Source: Stappia sp. WLB 29
GTDB taxonomy: Bacteria; Pseudomonadota; Alphaproteobacteria; Rhizobiales; Stappiaceae
Assembly (NCBI RefSeq): GCF_023507705.1
Contig: NZ_JALBGD010000003.1
Coordinates: forward strand, 186,001-250,000
Reading direction: 5' to 3'
DNA length: 64,000 nt
Positions within the stretch are counted from its first letter, which is position 1; every line of letters begins with the position of its first letter. The notes beneath the pieces were generated by a model. It was not told where the DNA came from. It saw nothing but the letters and a program-made list of their open reading frames with translations, and ran no database searches. Positions 52,931 to 63,057 of the stretch are shown one piece after another. Both the position numbers and the translations under genes were made by a program.

Positions 52931-54139
52931 ATGGTGCTGAGGATTGCCGCTGCCGACCTGCGCCGGGTGTTCCTGCATCTGCAGGGCCTGTCCGATACGC
53001 CGTCGCGGCGCCTCGGGCAGGCGGAGCTGTGCGACCTGATCGACCGGCTCGGTTTCGTTCAGGTCGACAGCATCAATACGGTAACGCGCGCCCACCACCA
53101 GATCCTGTTCTCCCGCAACCAGACCTACCGGGAACCGCAGCTTACCCGGCTGCTGGAACGGGACCGGGTGCTGTTCGAGAACTGGACCCACGATGCGGCG
53201 GTGATCCCTTCGAGCGCCTATCCCTACTGGCGCCACCGCTTCGCGCGCCAGAAGGAGCGGCTGAAGGCGCGCTGGACCAATTGGCACGGGCACGACTTCC
53301 ATGAGGAGATCGACCGGGTGCGCGACCATGTGCGGGTGAACGGTCCTTCGCGCGCTCGCGATTTCGATGGAGATCGTGCGCGCAAGGAGCCCGGCTGGTG
53401 GAACTGGCAGCCGGGAAAGACGGCGCTCGAGTACCTTTGGCGAACCGGCGAGATCGCGGTTACCGCACGGGACAATTTCGCCAAGATCTACGACCTGTCG
53501 GAGCGCGTGATCCCGCGCGAGCATTTGGAGCAGGACGTCACCCACACGGCCTTCGTCGATTGGGCGTGCCGCGAGGCCTTGCAGCGGCTGGGCGTCGGTA
53601 CCTCCGGCGAGATCGCCGCCTTCTACGATCTCGTTTCGCCGGACGAGGCGAAGGCCTGGTGCGCGCGTGAAGCCGGCAGGTCCATCCTGCCGGTGGAGAT
53701 CGATTTCGGACCTGGCCAGCCGAAGCGCGCGAGCGTTGCGCGGCCGGACATCGCCTCCCTGCTTGAGGAGGCCCCGGAGCCACCAGCGCGGATCCGCGCC
53801 TTGAGCCCGTTCGATCCCGTGTTACGGGACCGAAAGCGTGCCGAGCGGCTGTTCGGCTTCTTCTACCGGATCGAGGTTTTCGTGCCGGCGCCCAAGCGCA
53901 CCTACGGCTACTATGTTTATCCCTTGATGGAGAAGGACCGGATGATCGGCCGGGCCGACCTGATCTGCCGGCGCGCGGAAGGGGAGTTGCTCGTGACGGC
54001 GTTCTGGCCGGAGCCGGGGGTGCGGCTCGGCGAAGGACGGCTCGCCCGTCTCGAAGCGGAGTTCGCTCGCATGGCGCGCTTCACCGGCATGGAGCGGGTG
54101 GTTTTCGCCGACGGCTGGCGGCGCGAGCTCCCGGGCTGA
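52931..54139 (+). CDS. YcaQ-like DNA glycosylase (winged-helix, interstrand crosslink repair family)
   Basis: This 402-residue protein of the HTH_42/YcaQ (AlkX/AlkZ) family has the catalytic QxD motif at Gln44-Val-Asp46 in FVQVDSINTVTRAHHQILFS. Other family blocks are FENWTHDAAVIPSSAYPYWR, LEYLWRTGEIAVTARDNFAK, LSPFDPVLRDRKRAERLFGF and YGYYVYPLMEKDRMIGRADL. E. coli YcaQ opens interstrand crosslinks by removing alkylated bases. ATG 52931 is eight bases after the pyc stop, so co-expression is likely. The LexA-type box upstream of pyc would then make a DNA repair gene part of an SOS transcript, but this is an inference. Confidence 0.88.
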   Translation: MVLRIAAADLRRVFLHLQGLSDTPSRRLGQAELCDLIDRLGFVQVDSINTVTRAHHQILFSRNQTYREPQLTRLLERDRVLFENWTHDAAVIPSSAYPYWRHRFARQKERLKARWTNWHGHDFHEEIDRVRDHVRVNGPSRARDFDGDRARKEPGWWNWQPGKTALEYLWRTGEIAVTARDNFAKIYDLSERVIPREHLEQDVTHTAFVDWACREALQRLGVGTSGEIAAFYDLVSPDEAKAWCAREAGRSILPVEIDFGPGQPKRASVARPDIASLLEEAPEPPARIRALSPFDPVLRDRKRAERLFGFFYRIEVFVPAPKRTYGYYVYPLMEKDRMIGRADLICRRAEGELLVTAFWPEPGVRLGEGRLARLEAEFARMARFTGMERVVFADGWRRELPG

Positions 54140-54169
54140 CGCGCCGCTGCCGCTATCGGTTCTTGCCGA

Positions 54170-54622
54170 TCAGTTTTTGGTGGAGAGGATCCGCTCGATC
54201 TCGTCCGGCGGATGGCCCGTCAGCGTTTTGTCGACCTCGGCAACGACGCGGCTTGCCACTTCCTTGTGAAAGGCCTTGCGCAGGTCGCCGAGAGTTCCCG
54301 GAGGAGCTACCACGATGAGCTTGGAGAAGCGGCCCTTGTGCGCCTCCTTGTAGAGCGTGTCGGCGATGCGGCTGGCGAAACGGTGCTTCTCGATCATGTG
54401 CCAGTCGGTGGGCTCCATGGCGCTGCGATGCGGGCCGGGGCCGTCGCTGCGCCGTCCGGGCGCGTCCGTTCCTTGATCCGAGGTCGAGGGATTGTCCTGC
54501 TCCAGGACCCTCAGGACCTCGAGATTGGGGTAATCCGCGTCGCCCTGGTTGCGGAAGAACAGTGCCTTCTCGCCATCTCCGACCAGAACCCAACTGTCGT
54601 GCTCGATGCGCAGACCGCTCAT
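54170..54622 (-). CDS. host attachment family protein
   Basis: The 150-residue cytoplasmic-looking protein begins MSGLRIEHDSWVLVGDGEKA and contains FFRNQGDADYPNLEVLRVLE and DWHMIEKHRFASRIADTLYK. A C-terminal block reads FSKLIVVAPPGTLGDLRKAF, VVAEVDKTLTGHPPDEIERI. This is the 'host attachment protein' family named after an Agrobacterium attachment-region gene. The fold resembles eRF1/Pelota-like release-factor relatives, and its true function is unknown. ATG 54622 follows AGGAGG in the right position. It is convergent with the YcaQ-like gene. Confidence 0.82.
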   Translation of the reverse strand: MSGLRIEHDSWVLVGDGEKALFFRNQGDADYPNLEVLRVLEQDNPSTSDQGTDAPGRRSDGPGPHRSAMEPTDWHMIEKHRFASRIADTLYKEAHKGRFSKLIVVAPPGTLGDLRKAFHKEVASRVVAEVDKTLTGHPPDEIERILSTKN

Positions 54623-54748
54623 CGCAGGCCTCCTTTCGTGACGTGTCGGTCCGTTCATGCGGTGGCCGACCATTTGCCGACCCTGAACGGGATTTTCGCC
54701 CCAAGAGACACGTAGGTACGCGGGCTTCCGGTTTTAATGGGTGCAGCG

Positions 54749-55198
54749 TCAAGGGCGCTCAGAAAGTTCGGCGACAAGGGCGGCGCACCCCTCGTCCAGC
54801 ATGCGAAACACATGGTCGAATCCTTCCGGCCCGCCGTAATAGGGGTCGGGCACGTCGCGGCAGAGAAAGCGGCGGATTTCAGCATGCGAACCGGCAGGCT
54901 TGCGGGCGCGAAGCTCGGCGAGATTGGCCGCATCCATGGCCAGGATCATGTCGAAGGTGTTAAAGTCGGCTGTCGCCACCTGCCGCGCGCGCTGCTCCGT
55001 CAGGTCGATGCCGTTGCGGGCGGCGACCGCGATGGAGCGCGGGTCCGGCGTCTTGCCGGTGTGCCAGGAGGCCGTGCCGGCACTGTCGACCGACACGGCG
55101 CGCTCGAGACCGGCGGCCCGGATGCGGTGGCGAAGAATACCCTCGGCCAGCGGCGAGCGGCAGATATTGCCAAGACAGACGAACAGGATCGCGCTCAC
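54749..55198 (-). CDS. low-molecular-weight protein-tyrosine phosphatase
   Basis: This 149-residue phosphatase has the catalytic loop CLGNICRS (nucleophile Cys8, Arg14) at the N-terminus and the general-acid loop DVPDPYYGG near residue 115. Bacterial members often dephosphorylate tyrosine kinases that control capsule or exopolysaccharide export, but some act as arsenate reductases or on other substrates. No kinase gene is adjacent. It is divergent from the pterin dehydratase gene. Confidence 0.93.
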   Translation of the reverse strand: MSAILFVCLGNICRSPLAEGILRHRIRAAGLERAVSVDSAGTASWHTGKTPDPRSIAVAARNGIDLTEQRARQVATADFNTFDMILAMDAANLAELRARKPAGSHAEIRRFLCRDVPDPYYGGPEGFDHVFRMLDEGCAALVAELSERP

Positions 55199-55327
55199 TC
55201 ATCCTCCTTACCGGTCGGATTTCTTTCCGGCGGTCTTTTGATCGGGCGGTTGTCATGCACCGCCGAGCGTGATCCCTTTATAGCAGCGCATGAAGGCGTG
55301 CAGTCGCCACACCTGCAGGAGATCGCC

Positions 55328-55621
55328 ATGACCGAAAAACTGTCGCCGGAGGCTCGAACCGATGCTCTTGCCGGGCTGCCGGACTGGCGCGAGGTGGATG
55401 GGCGCGATGCGATCACCCGGACGTTTGCGTTCAAGGATTTCAACGAGGCCTTCGGCTTCATGATGCGGGTCGCTCTTGTCGCCGAGAAGCTGAACCACCA
55501 TCCCGAATGGTCCAATGTATACCGGACGGTGGAAGTGGTGCTGTCGACCCATGATGCCGGCGGTCTCACCGATCTCGACATCCGACTTGCGCGGAAGATG
55601 GATGCGTTTGCGCAGGGGTGA
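55328..55621 (+). CDS. 4a-hydroxytetrahydrobiopterin dehydratase (pterin-4-alpha-carbinolamine dehydratase)
   Basis: This 97-residue PCD/PhhB-type protein contains [20 protein letters not shown] and the catalytic-site block [20 protein letters not shown] with its two His residues. It recycles the pterin cofactor of aromatic amino acid hydroxylases, or in bacteria lacking these it may serve in other pterin or molybdopterin metabolism. No hydroxylase gene is seen nearby. ATG 55328 gives the standard length. Confidence 0.95.
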   Translation: MTEKLSPEARTDALAGLPDWREVDGRDAITRTFAFKDFNEAFGFMMRVALVAEKLNHHPEWSNVYRTVEVVLSTHDAGGLTDLDIRLARKMDAFAQG

Positions 55622-55633
55622 CCGGCACGCGCT

Positions 55634-55867
55634 TCAGGCGCGTTCCAGCAGGAAGACGTGGACCTCGTCGCCGTCTGTCTCGCGCGAGAGCAGTTTGTGT
55701 CCGGCCTCCTGGCAGAAATGCGGGATGTCGATGACGGACATCGGATCGGTGGACAGCACGCGCACCCGTGCACCTGCCGTCAGCCCGGCGATGGCCTTGC
55801 GGGTCTTGAGGACCGGCAGCGGGCATTTCAGCCCCTTGAGATCCAGTTCCAGATCAACCTTGTCCAA
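55634..55867 (-). CDS. TusA-family sulfur carrier protein
   Basis: This is a small protein of 77 residues if translation starts at TTG 55867, which has GGAG six bases upstream. It reads DKVDLELDLKGLKCPLPVLK, with the single conserved Cys of the CPxP motif that carries persulfide, then GARVRVLSTDPMSVIDIPHF. TusA relays sulfur for tRNA thiolation or molybdenum cofactor synthesis. The open frame to 55939 has no ATG-based family start. It converges on the pterin dehydratase gene. Confidence 0.92.
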   Translation of the reverse strand: MDKVDLELDLKGLKCPLPVLKTRKAIAGLTAGARVRVLSTDPMSVIDIPHFCQEAGHKLLSRETDGDEVHVFLLERA

Positions 55868-55981
55868 TGTGCACTCCCCCCGATATGAGGGGCGGGCCGG
55901 CTCGGCGCCGGCGCGACCCCAGCTTTTCGCCCATCCCAAGCCTGCGGCCGGGTGGGCGGATTTTCAACCAGACAGGAGAAT

Positions 55982-56542
55982 ATGCCCGTGACCAGTAGCG
56001 GCAAGCCCGAGGCAATCGACATTCTGGATTTCTGGTGGACGGCGGGGCCTGCAAGGTGGTTCGCCCGCGACGATGGCTTCGACGCGAAGATCCGGGAAAA
56101 TTTTGCGCCGCTTGTCGAGCAGGCCCGGGACGGGGCATTGGACGGCTGGGCCGAGACACCGCATGGCGCGCTCGCCCTGCTTCTTCTGCTCGACCAGTTT
56201 CCGCGCAACCTGTTTCGCGGCGATGCGCTGGCCTTTGCTTCGGACGCCAGGGCACGGCGCATTGCGGGAGCCGCCCTTGCCCAGGGGTTCGACCGTGCAT
56301 TCCCGAAGGCGGCGCGCCCCTTTTTCTACCTGCCCTTCGAGCATTCCGAGGATATGGCGGACCAGGAACGCAGCGTCGACATGTTCCGCCGTCTCGGCGA
56401 CGAGCAGTCCTATCTCTACGCCCTGATTCATCTGGACGTGATCCGGCGGTTCGGCCGTTTCCCCCATCGCAACGCGGCCCTGGGACGTGAGAGCACGCCC
56501 GCGGAAGCGGCCTTTCTGAAGGATGGCGGATTCAGCGCCTGA
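55982..56542 (+). CDS. DUF924 family protein
   Basis: The 186-residue alpha-helical protein shows the DUF924 pattern: DILDFWWTAGPARWFARDDG near the start, LLLLDQFPRNLFRGDALAFA, FFYLPFEHSEDMADQERSVD, and a terminal RFGRFPHRNAALGRES with TPAEAAFL. The fold is TPR-like, and no biochemical role is established. ATG 55982 has AGGAG just upstream. A clear intrinsic terminator follows the stop codon. Confidence 0.9.
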   Translation: MPVTSSGKPEAIDILDFWWTAGPARWFARDDGFDAKIRENFAPLVEQARDGALDGWAETPHGALALLLLLDQFPRNLFRGDALAFASDARARRIAGAALAQGFDRAFPKAARPFFYLPFEHSEDMADQERSVDMFRRLGDEQSYLYALIHLDVIRRFGRFPHRNAALGRESTPAEAAFLKDGGFSA

Positions 56543-56572
56543 GCTGCCTGCCTAAAACTTGTGCACATAATT

Positions 56573-56607
56573 TAGCCACATTCGCTTGCCGGATGTGGCT
56601 ATTTTTT
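56573..56607 (+). terminator. Rho-independent terminator of the DUF924 gene
   Basis: TAGCCACAT (56573-56581) pairs perfectly with ATGTGGCTA (56593-56601) around an 11-base loop and is followed by six T residues. Confidence 0.93.
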
Positions 56608-56747
56608 GTGCAGACCTGACAGGCTTGGAAGGTCCCGGCCGCCTCGTGGAGGATAGTGTCTCAGACGATATACATCCCTTTGTAATTGTTCACTTTTCTA
56701 ATTCTTTCGAGAGTGCATATCCGCGCGTTTTTGCGCCGCAACACGAG

Positions 56748-57237
<490 letters not shown>

Positions 57238-57260
57238 TCCATTCGAGCAGGGGAATTCCA

Positions 57261-58601
<1,341 letters not shown>

Positions 58602-58654
58602 GCCCTGCCGACCTATCTCCCGAAGCAGCCGCCGTGACCGACGGTTGCACCTTG

Positions 58655-58686
58655 AAGCCCGGGGCCCGTGCCCCGGGCTTTTTTTG
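58655..58686 (+). terminator. Rho-independent terminator of glnK-amtB
   Basis: AGCCCGGGGC (58656-58665) and GCCCCGGGCT (58670-58679) form a 10-bp perfect stem with a CCGT loop, followed by a long T-run. Confidence 0.96.
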
Positions 58687-58840
58687 TTCTCGATTGCGAG
58701 GGGCTGTTGCCGATTGCCTGCAAGGTGCCGGGCGGCCATCCTCGTTCGCCTGCGACCGCGATTCGCCTGGCGGTCTGCCGCGCCGTGGCCGTTGTTCGAG
58801 AGCCCGCTCGGATCTTCGTCCGGCACAACGAGGACTTGTC

Positions 58841-59266
58841 ATGCCGCTGATCGCTTCGATTCCGCTTACCGTGTTGCCGCTGATCGCCTACAACATCGTC
58901 GCTTTCGGCCTGTTCGGTGCCGGCGGCAACCCTTGGCTCGTTCCTGTCGTCACGCTCGACCTTGTGTCGGGGACGAGCTTTTCGTTGCTGGGCGGCGACC
59001 TGATGATCCTTTGCGCCCTGCTGCTGCTTTTCCTCGAATTGCTGAAAGCAACCCGCACCGGGGTCTCGGCGCTTGCGGACCACATCTTCTCGACGCTGGT
59101 CTTCATCGCCTACCTCGTGGAGTTTCTCACGGTGGGCAAGGCCGCAACGTCGGTGTTCTTCATCCTGATGTGCGTGTCGTTGGTCGACGTGATCGCGGGC
59201 TTTTCGATCACCATCACCGGCGCTCGCCGCGATTTCGGCGTGTCCAACGGCGATCAGTATCGTTGA
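58841..59266 (+). CDS. four-helix membrane protein of unknown function
   Basis: The 141-residue protein has four hydrophobic helices: LIASIPLTVLPLIAYNIVAF, TSFSLLGGDLMILCALLLLF, IFSTLVFIAYLVEFLTVGKA and SVFFILMCVSLVDVIAGFSI. It has a hydrophilic loop (LLKATRTGVSALADH) and a short polar tail. AGGA lies six bases before ATG 58841. I recognise no named family with certainty. It lies after the amtB terminator, so it has its own promoter. Confidence 0.75.
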   Translation: MPLIASIPLTVLPLIAYNIVAFGLFGAGGNPWLVPVVTLDLVSGTSFSLLGGDLMILCALLLLFLELLKATRTGVSALADHIFSTLVFIAYLVEFLTVGKAATSVFFILMCVSLVDVIAGFSITITGARRDFGVSNGDQYR

Positions 59267-59367
59267 CGGCCGCGCGGGGTCGTTGCCGACCTAACGCTCC
59301 TGAAAAGCGGGGACAAGGACGCGCTGCTGTCTTCCCCTGCGTCAAAAGTTAACAAAAGGTTATCGAC

Positions 59368-59382
59368 TGGCACGGCATTTGC
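59368..59382 (+). promoter_or_regulatory. sigma-54-type promoter upstream of a small conserved gene
   Basis: TGGCAC, five bases, TTGC is a perfect match to the sigma-54 core consensus and lies 57 bases upstream of the ATG at 59440. A near-CtrA motif (TTAA, seven bases, TTAT, 59349-59363) overlaps its upstream side. Confidence 0.6.
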
Positions 59383-59439
59383 GCTAAATTCCCTAGGAAC
59401 AACGCCAATGTATCAAATTGGCACGCCTGGGAGGCGGAA

Positions 59440-59775
59440 ATGCGGATCGAGCAGGGCAGACGTCCCGCGGCAGGACCAGGAGAGTACCGTAGGGTCACCA
59501 GCACGGTGTCCTCGACGGGCGATGGGCCACCTGCGTCTGCCGCCCGTGCCGTCGTCCCGGTCGCGCCGGTCAGCGAGCCGCGCAGCGATCGTTTTGCCCG
59601 TCTCTACCGACCGAATGCCGCCTTTCTCGCTCAGCTGATCGCCATGCGCGAGTACGTTCCGCAAATGCGGGTGCGGCGACGGGCGGCTCCCGATCAGGCG
59701 GTGGATGCTTATCGGGTCGCGGAGCGTCAGCCGCGTCTGGCCGTTCCCGGCCGGGTCCTGGCCGTCAGCCGCTGA
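59440..59775 (+). CDS. small conserved hypothetical protein (111 aa)
   Basis: The soluble, basic product starts MRIEQGRRPAAGPGEYRRVT. After a Ser/Ala/Pro-rich middle it has the segment YRPNAAFLAQLIAMREYVPQ followed by MRVRRRAAPDQAVDAYRVAE. That pattern of A-F-x-A-Q/H-L-(I/L)-A-x-R with a following RRR block recurs in small Hyphomicrobiales proteins that I remember, all of unknown function. A strong ribosome binding site (GGAGG, five bases) precedes ATG 59440. The upstream region carries a sigma-54-type motif. A bidirectional terminator follows. Confidence 0.72.
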   Translation: MRIEQGRRPAAGPGEYRRVTSTVSSTGDGPPASAARAVVPVAPVSEPRSDRFARLYRPNAAFLAQLIAMREYVPQMRVRRRAAPDQAVDAYRVAERQPRLAVPGRVLAVSR

Positions 59776-59809
59776 CGCGTACTCTTTCAGTTCTTGATGC
59801 CGTGAAGGA

Positions 59810-59836
59810 AAGGGCCCGCGCGTTGCGCGGGCCTTT
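59810..59836. terminator. terminator between convergent genes
   Basis: GGCCCGCGC (59813-59821) pairs with GCGCGGGCC (59825-59833) around a GTT loop. TTT follows on the plus strand and the preceding bases provide CTTT on the minus strand, so it may serve both flanking genes. Confidence 0.8.
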
Positions 59837-59851
59837 GGCTTGCCTGCAGGC

Positions 59852-61444
59852 TCAATAGCCGATGGCGCATCCGTCCTTGCGCGGATCGGAGCCGCCGACC
59901 AGCACGCCGCGGCTGCGGTCGATCAGGATCGCCTGTCCGCCGCCGATGGCTTCCTGGACGATGTCGACCTGATGGCCGAGCTTGCGCAGGCCTTCCACGG
60001 TGTCCTGCGGCACGTGACGCTCGGCCTGGAGCACGTGCGTGGTCTCGTCGAAGAACATGCGCGGGGCGTCGATGGCCTCCTGCGGGTCCATGCCGAAATC
60101 GACGATGTTGCTTAGCACATGGGCATGGCCGCAGGGCTGGTAGCCGCCTCCCATCACGCCGAAGGAGAGATAGGGGCGGCCGTCCTTCAGCGCCATGGCC
60201 GGGATGATGGTGTGCAAAGGCCGCTTGCCGCCATCGATGCAGTTCGGATGCCCCGGCTCCAGGCGGAAACAGGCGCCGCGGTTCTGCAGCATGACGCCGC
60301 TTTTCGGTGCGCAGATGCCGGACCCGAAGCTCTTGTAAACGGAGTTGATGAAGGAGACGGCCGTGCCTTCGCCGTCGACCACCGTCAGGTAGATCGTGTC
60401 CGACGAGGGGCCGAGCAGGGCAGGCGGGATCTCCGGGATGCGGGCCGACGGGGAGATCCTGCTCGCCAGCTTGTCGAGATAGGCGGAGGCGAGAAAGGCG
60501 TCCGGCCCGTGCTGCATGTGGTCCGGATCGGCGAGGAACAGGTCGCGTACCGAATAGGCGAGGCGGCCGGCCTCCAGTTCGAGATGGAAGCGGGTGGCAC
60601 TGAGCGGATCGAGAGAGGCGAGGTCGAAACGCTCCAGCAGGCCCAGCATGACAAGCGCGATGAACCCCTGGCCGTTGGGCGGGAGCTCGGCGACGTCGAT
60701 GCCGCGATAGGAGCGGATCACCGGCGGCATCGGCAAGGTGGTCATGCCGGCGAGATCATCGAGGCTCATCAAACCGCCGCGGGCTGCCAGCGTGTCGACG
60801 ATATCGCGGGCGACCTCGCCCTCGTAGAAGCCGGAGGGGCCTTCCGAGGCGATCTTCTGCAGCGTGCGTGCCAGGGCCGGCTGGCGGACGATGTCGCCGG
60901 CCTTGGGCGCGGCGCCGCCGAAGAGATAGCTGTCGCGCGCACCCGGGTCGGCGGCAAGCTTGGGAACCGCCAGCGCCCAGTCATGGGCAACGCGCGGGGC
61001 GACCGGGTAGCCGTCCCTGGCATAGGAGATCGCGCGCTTGAGCACTTCGGCGAAGCCGCGGCGGCCGTGAGCGGCAAGAAGGTCGTGCCAGGCGCGAATG
61101 GCTCCCGGCACGGTGACCGAATGGGGTCCCTGTGCGTCGATGCTCGTTACGCCGAGTTCGGCAAGCCGCGCGAGCGTTGCCGCCTTGGGTGCGGGGCCTG
61201 AGCCGTTGATCCCGTGGACCGACCCGTCGGGCCGGGCGACGATGGCGAAACAGTCGCCACCGATGCCGGTCATCTGCGGCTCGACGACCGCAAGCACCGC
61301 CGAGGCGGCCACGGCGGCGTCGACGGCGTTGCCCCCGGCCTGCAGCATTTCCAGTGCGGCCGCGCTTGCCAGCGGATGCGAGGTTGCCGCCATCGCGGTG
61401 GTGGCATGGACGCAGGAGCGTCCCGGTGCATGGAAGTCGCGCAT
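59852..61444 (-). CDS. gamma-glutamyltransferase family protein, cytosolic type
   Basis: This is a 530-residue paralogue of the secreted enzyme at 24305-26080. It lacks a signal peptide and begins MRDFHAPGRSCVHATTAMAA. Conserved features are LQAGGNAVDAAVAASAVLAV, TGIGGDCFAIVARPDGSVHG, GPHSVTVPGAIRAWHDLLAA and SDTIYLTVVDGEGTAVSFIN, with the catalytic Thr near residue 350. MGGGYQPCGHAHVLSNIVDF follows. This subgroup (YwrD-like) may act on other gamma-glutamyl or amide compounds, so glutathione as substrate is not assured. Confidence 0.9.
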   Translation of the reverse strand: MRDFHAPGRSCVHATTAMAATSHPLASAAALEMLQAGGNAVDAAVAASAVLAVVEPQMTGIGGDCFAIVARPDGSVHGINGSGPAPKAATLARLAELGVTSIDAQGPHSVTVPGAIRAWHDLLAAHGRRGFAEVLKRAISYARDGYPVAPRVAHDWALAVPKLAADPGARDSYLFGGAAPKAGDIVRQPALARTLQKIASEGPSGFYEGEVARDIVDTLAARGGLMSLDDLAGMTTLPMPPVIRSYRGIDVAELPPNGQGFIALVMLGLLERFDLASLDPLSATRFHLELEAGRLAYSVRDLFLADPDHMQHGPDAFLASAYLDKLASRISPSARIPEIPPALLGPSSDTIYLTVVDGEGTAVSFINSVYKSFGSGICAPKSGVMLQNRGACFRLEPGHPNCIDGGKRPLHTIIPAMALKDGRPYLSFGVMGGGYQPCGHAHVLSNIVDFGMDPQEAIDAPRMFFDETTHVLQAERHVPQDTVEGLRKLGHQVDIVQEAIGGGQAILIDRSRGVLVGGSDPRKDGCAIGY

Positions 61445-61648
61445 GGTCCATCCTTGTTCTGGTCTTGCACCGGTTCGCGAACCTTGAGGATCGGCCGGCC
61501 GTCAGGCGGGAAGGTCCGCCGGTCGGCGGGAGGATTTTCGTCTCTGGGGAACGAGTGCTTGTCGTTCTTGTCCGTTGGTGGCAAGCGGTGACGCTGCTAG
61601 CCATGGACTGGCAAAGATTATCGGATGCCGGCACGGAGACCATAGAAA

Positions 61649-62083
61649 ATGAGCAAACTGACCCTTTCCAGCGCGGAAAAGATTGTCGATACGGCGCTCG
61701 CCAAGGGCGCTGAACTCGGCCTCAAGCCGCTCACCGTCGCCGTGCTCGACGCCGGCGGCCATCTTGTCGCGCTGAAGCGCCAGGACGGATCCTCGATCCT
61801 GCGGCCCCAGGTGGCGAGCGGCAAGGCCTACGGGGCGATTGCGGTGGGGGCCGGTTCGCGCTGGCTCGACGAGAATGCAAAGACACGCCCGCATTTCGTG
61901 CAGGCCCTGAATGGCGTCGCGGGCGGCGCCATCGTTCCGGTGCCGGGCGGCGTGCTGATTCGCGCAGGCGAAGGTGGCGAGATTCTCGGTGCCGTGGGCA
62001 TCAGCGGCGACACCTCGGACAATGATGAGGCCTGCGCGGTGGCGGGCATCGAAGCGGTCGGCTTCGGCGCCGACCGCGGCTGA
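61649..62083 (+). CDS. GlcG/HbpS family heme-binding-type protein
   Basis: This 144-residue protein of the DUF336/GlcG-HbpS family has ALAKGAELGLKPLTVAVLDA, GHLVALKRQDGSSILRPQVA, SGKAYGAIAVGAGSRWLDEN and PVPGGVLIRAGEGGEILGAV, followed by GISGDTSDNDEACAVAGI. HbpS binds heme in Streptomyces, and GlcG sits in glycolate operons, but the role of most homologues is unknown. There is no signal peptide. Its position next to the cytosolic gamma-glutamyltransferase gene (divergent) gives no clear clue. Confidence 0.88.
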   Translation: MSKLTLSSAEKIVDTALAKGAELGLKPLTVAVLDAGGHLVALKRQDGSSILRPQVASGKAYGAIAVGAGSRWLDENAKTRPHFVQALNGVAGGAIVPVPGGVLIRAGEGGEILGAVGISGDTSDNDEACAVAGIEAVGFGADRG

Positions 62084-62110
62084 CGTCGGAATCCGGCGGC
62101 CGGCTGCGAA

Positions 62111-62710
62111 CTACTCGCGGCTGCCGCCGGCGATGGCGTCGATTTTCTTCTGCATGTCGGCGAGCTGCTTCTTCAGCGCGTCGAGATCGTCGGCGCTCGC
62201 AGGTCCGGCGCCTTTCGCAGGGTCTGCCGCCCGTGCCTGGGCTTCCCCTTCCTTTCCCGTGCCGAAGGGCAGGAACATGCGCATGGCGCGATCGAAGATC
62301 TCCGCGTTGCGCTTCACCTGGTCCTCGATCGCATCGAAGGCTGTGGAGCCGAAGGCGTTGGCCATCTGCTCGCGCAGCTTGTCCTGCTCCCTGGTGAGCG
62401 AGGATATCGAGAAGTCGAGATAGGACGGCACCACGTTCTGCATGCTGTCGCCATAGAAGCGGATCAGCTGACGCAGGAACGTGATCGGCAGCAGGTTCTG
62501 CCCCTTGTTCTCTTGCTCGAAGATGATCTGGGTGAGCACGGAGCGGGTGATGTCGTCGCCCGTCTTCGCGTCGTAGACGACGAAATCTTCCTCGTCCTTC
62601 ACCATCAGGGCGAGGTCTTCCAGCGTTACGTATGTGCTTGTCCCGGTGTTGTAGAGACGCCGGTTTGCGTATTTCTTGATGATGGTCGGCTCGTTGCTTT
62701 TTGTAGCCAT
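62111..62710 (-). CDS. phaR: polyhydroxyalkanoate synthesis repressor PhaR
   Basis: PhaR binds PHB granules and DNA and represses phasin and other PHA genes when little polymer is present. The 199-residue protein has the N-terminal DNA-binding domain (IIKKYANRRLYNTGTSTYVT, then LALMVKDEEDFVVYDAKTGD) and the PHB-accumulation repeats (ITFLRQLIRFYGDSMQNVVP and FSISSLTREQDKLREQMANA). An Ala/Gly-rich linker and a C-terminal coiled coil (DLDALKKQLADMQKKIDAIA) follow. It is divergent from the thiolase gene, the usual arrangement in alphaproteobacteria. ATG 62710 is used. Confidence 0.95.
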   Translation of the reverse strand: MATKSNEPTIIKKYANRRLYNTGTSTYVTLEDLALMVKDEEDFVVYDAKTGDDITRSVLTQIIFEQENKGQNLLPITFLRQLIRFYGDSMQNVVPSYLDFSISSLTREQDKLREQMANAFGSTAFDAIEDQVKRNAEIFDRAMRMFLPFGTGKEGEAQARAADPAKGAGPASADDLDALKKQLADMQKKIDAIAGGSRE

Positions 62711-62944
62711 GTCGATTTTCGGATCCCGGCTTCGCGCCCCGGCCCGCAAGCCGTTGCGGCATTCCTCCCTGGGTCGCGGCCGGCAGATCAACCTGCACCT
62801 TCCGCGACTTTGTCCTGTCGCACGATAAGCCAATCGTGGGCGGGCGCACCACCGTTTTGTCAAACTTGTCAGGCGGCACCCGAACTGCACCGAAAGGATG
62901 ACCCGGCGAGCGGGAAAATTGCCGATGGCTACGGGGTGTTGCGG

Positions 62945-62973
62945 TTGACACTTGGCGGGCGGGCGTCTCTAGT
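62945..62973 (+). promoter_or_regulatory. putative sigma-70 promoter of the thiolase gene
   Basis: A perfect TTGACA (62945-62950), 17 bases, then TCTAGT (62968-62973) lies in the 347-base phaR-phaA intergenic region. Transcription would start near 62980, about 80 bases before the ATG. No other gene is seen in this region. Confidence 0.6.
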
Positions 62974-63057
62974 TTGCGAGAAACGCGCAGGCAGCCGAAC
63001 AATAACCAAGGGGATTGCTCGCGCCACGGGAGGTCCGGTTTTTCGGGAGATCATGAA

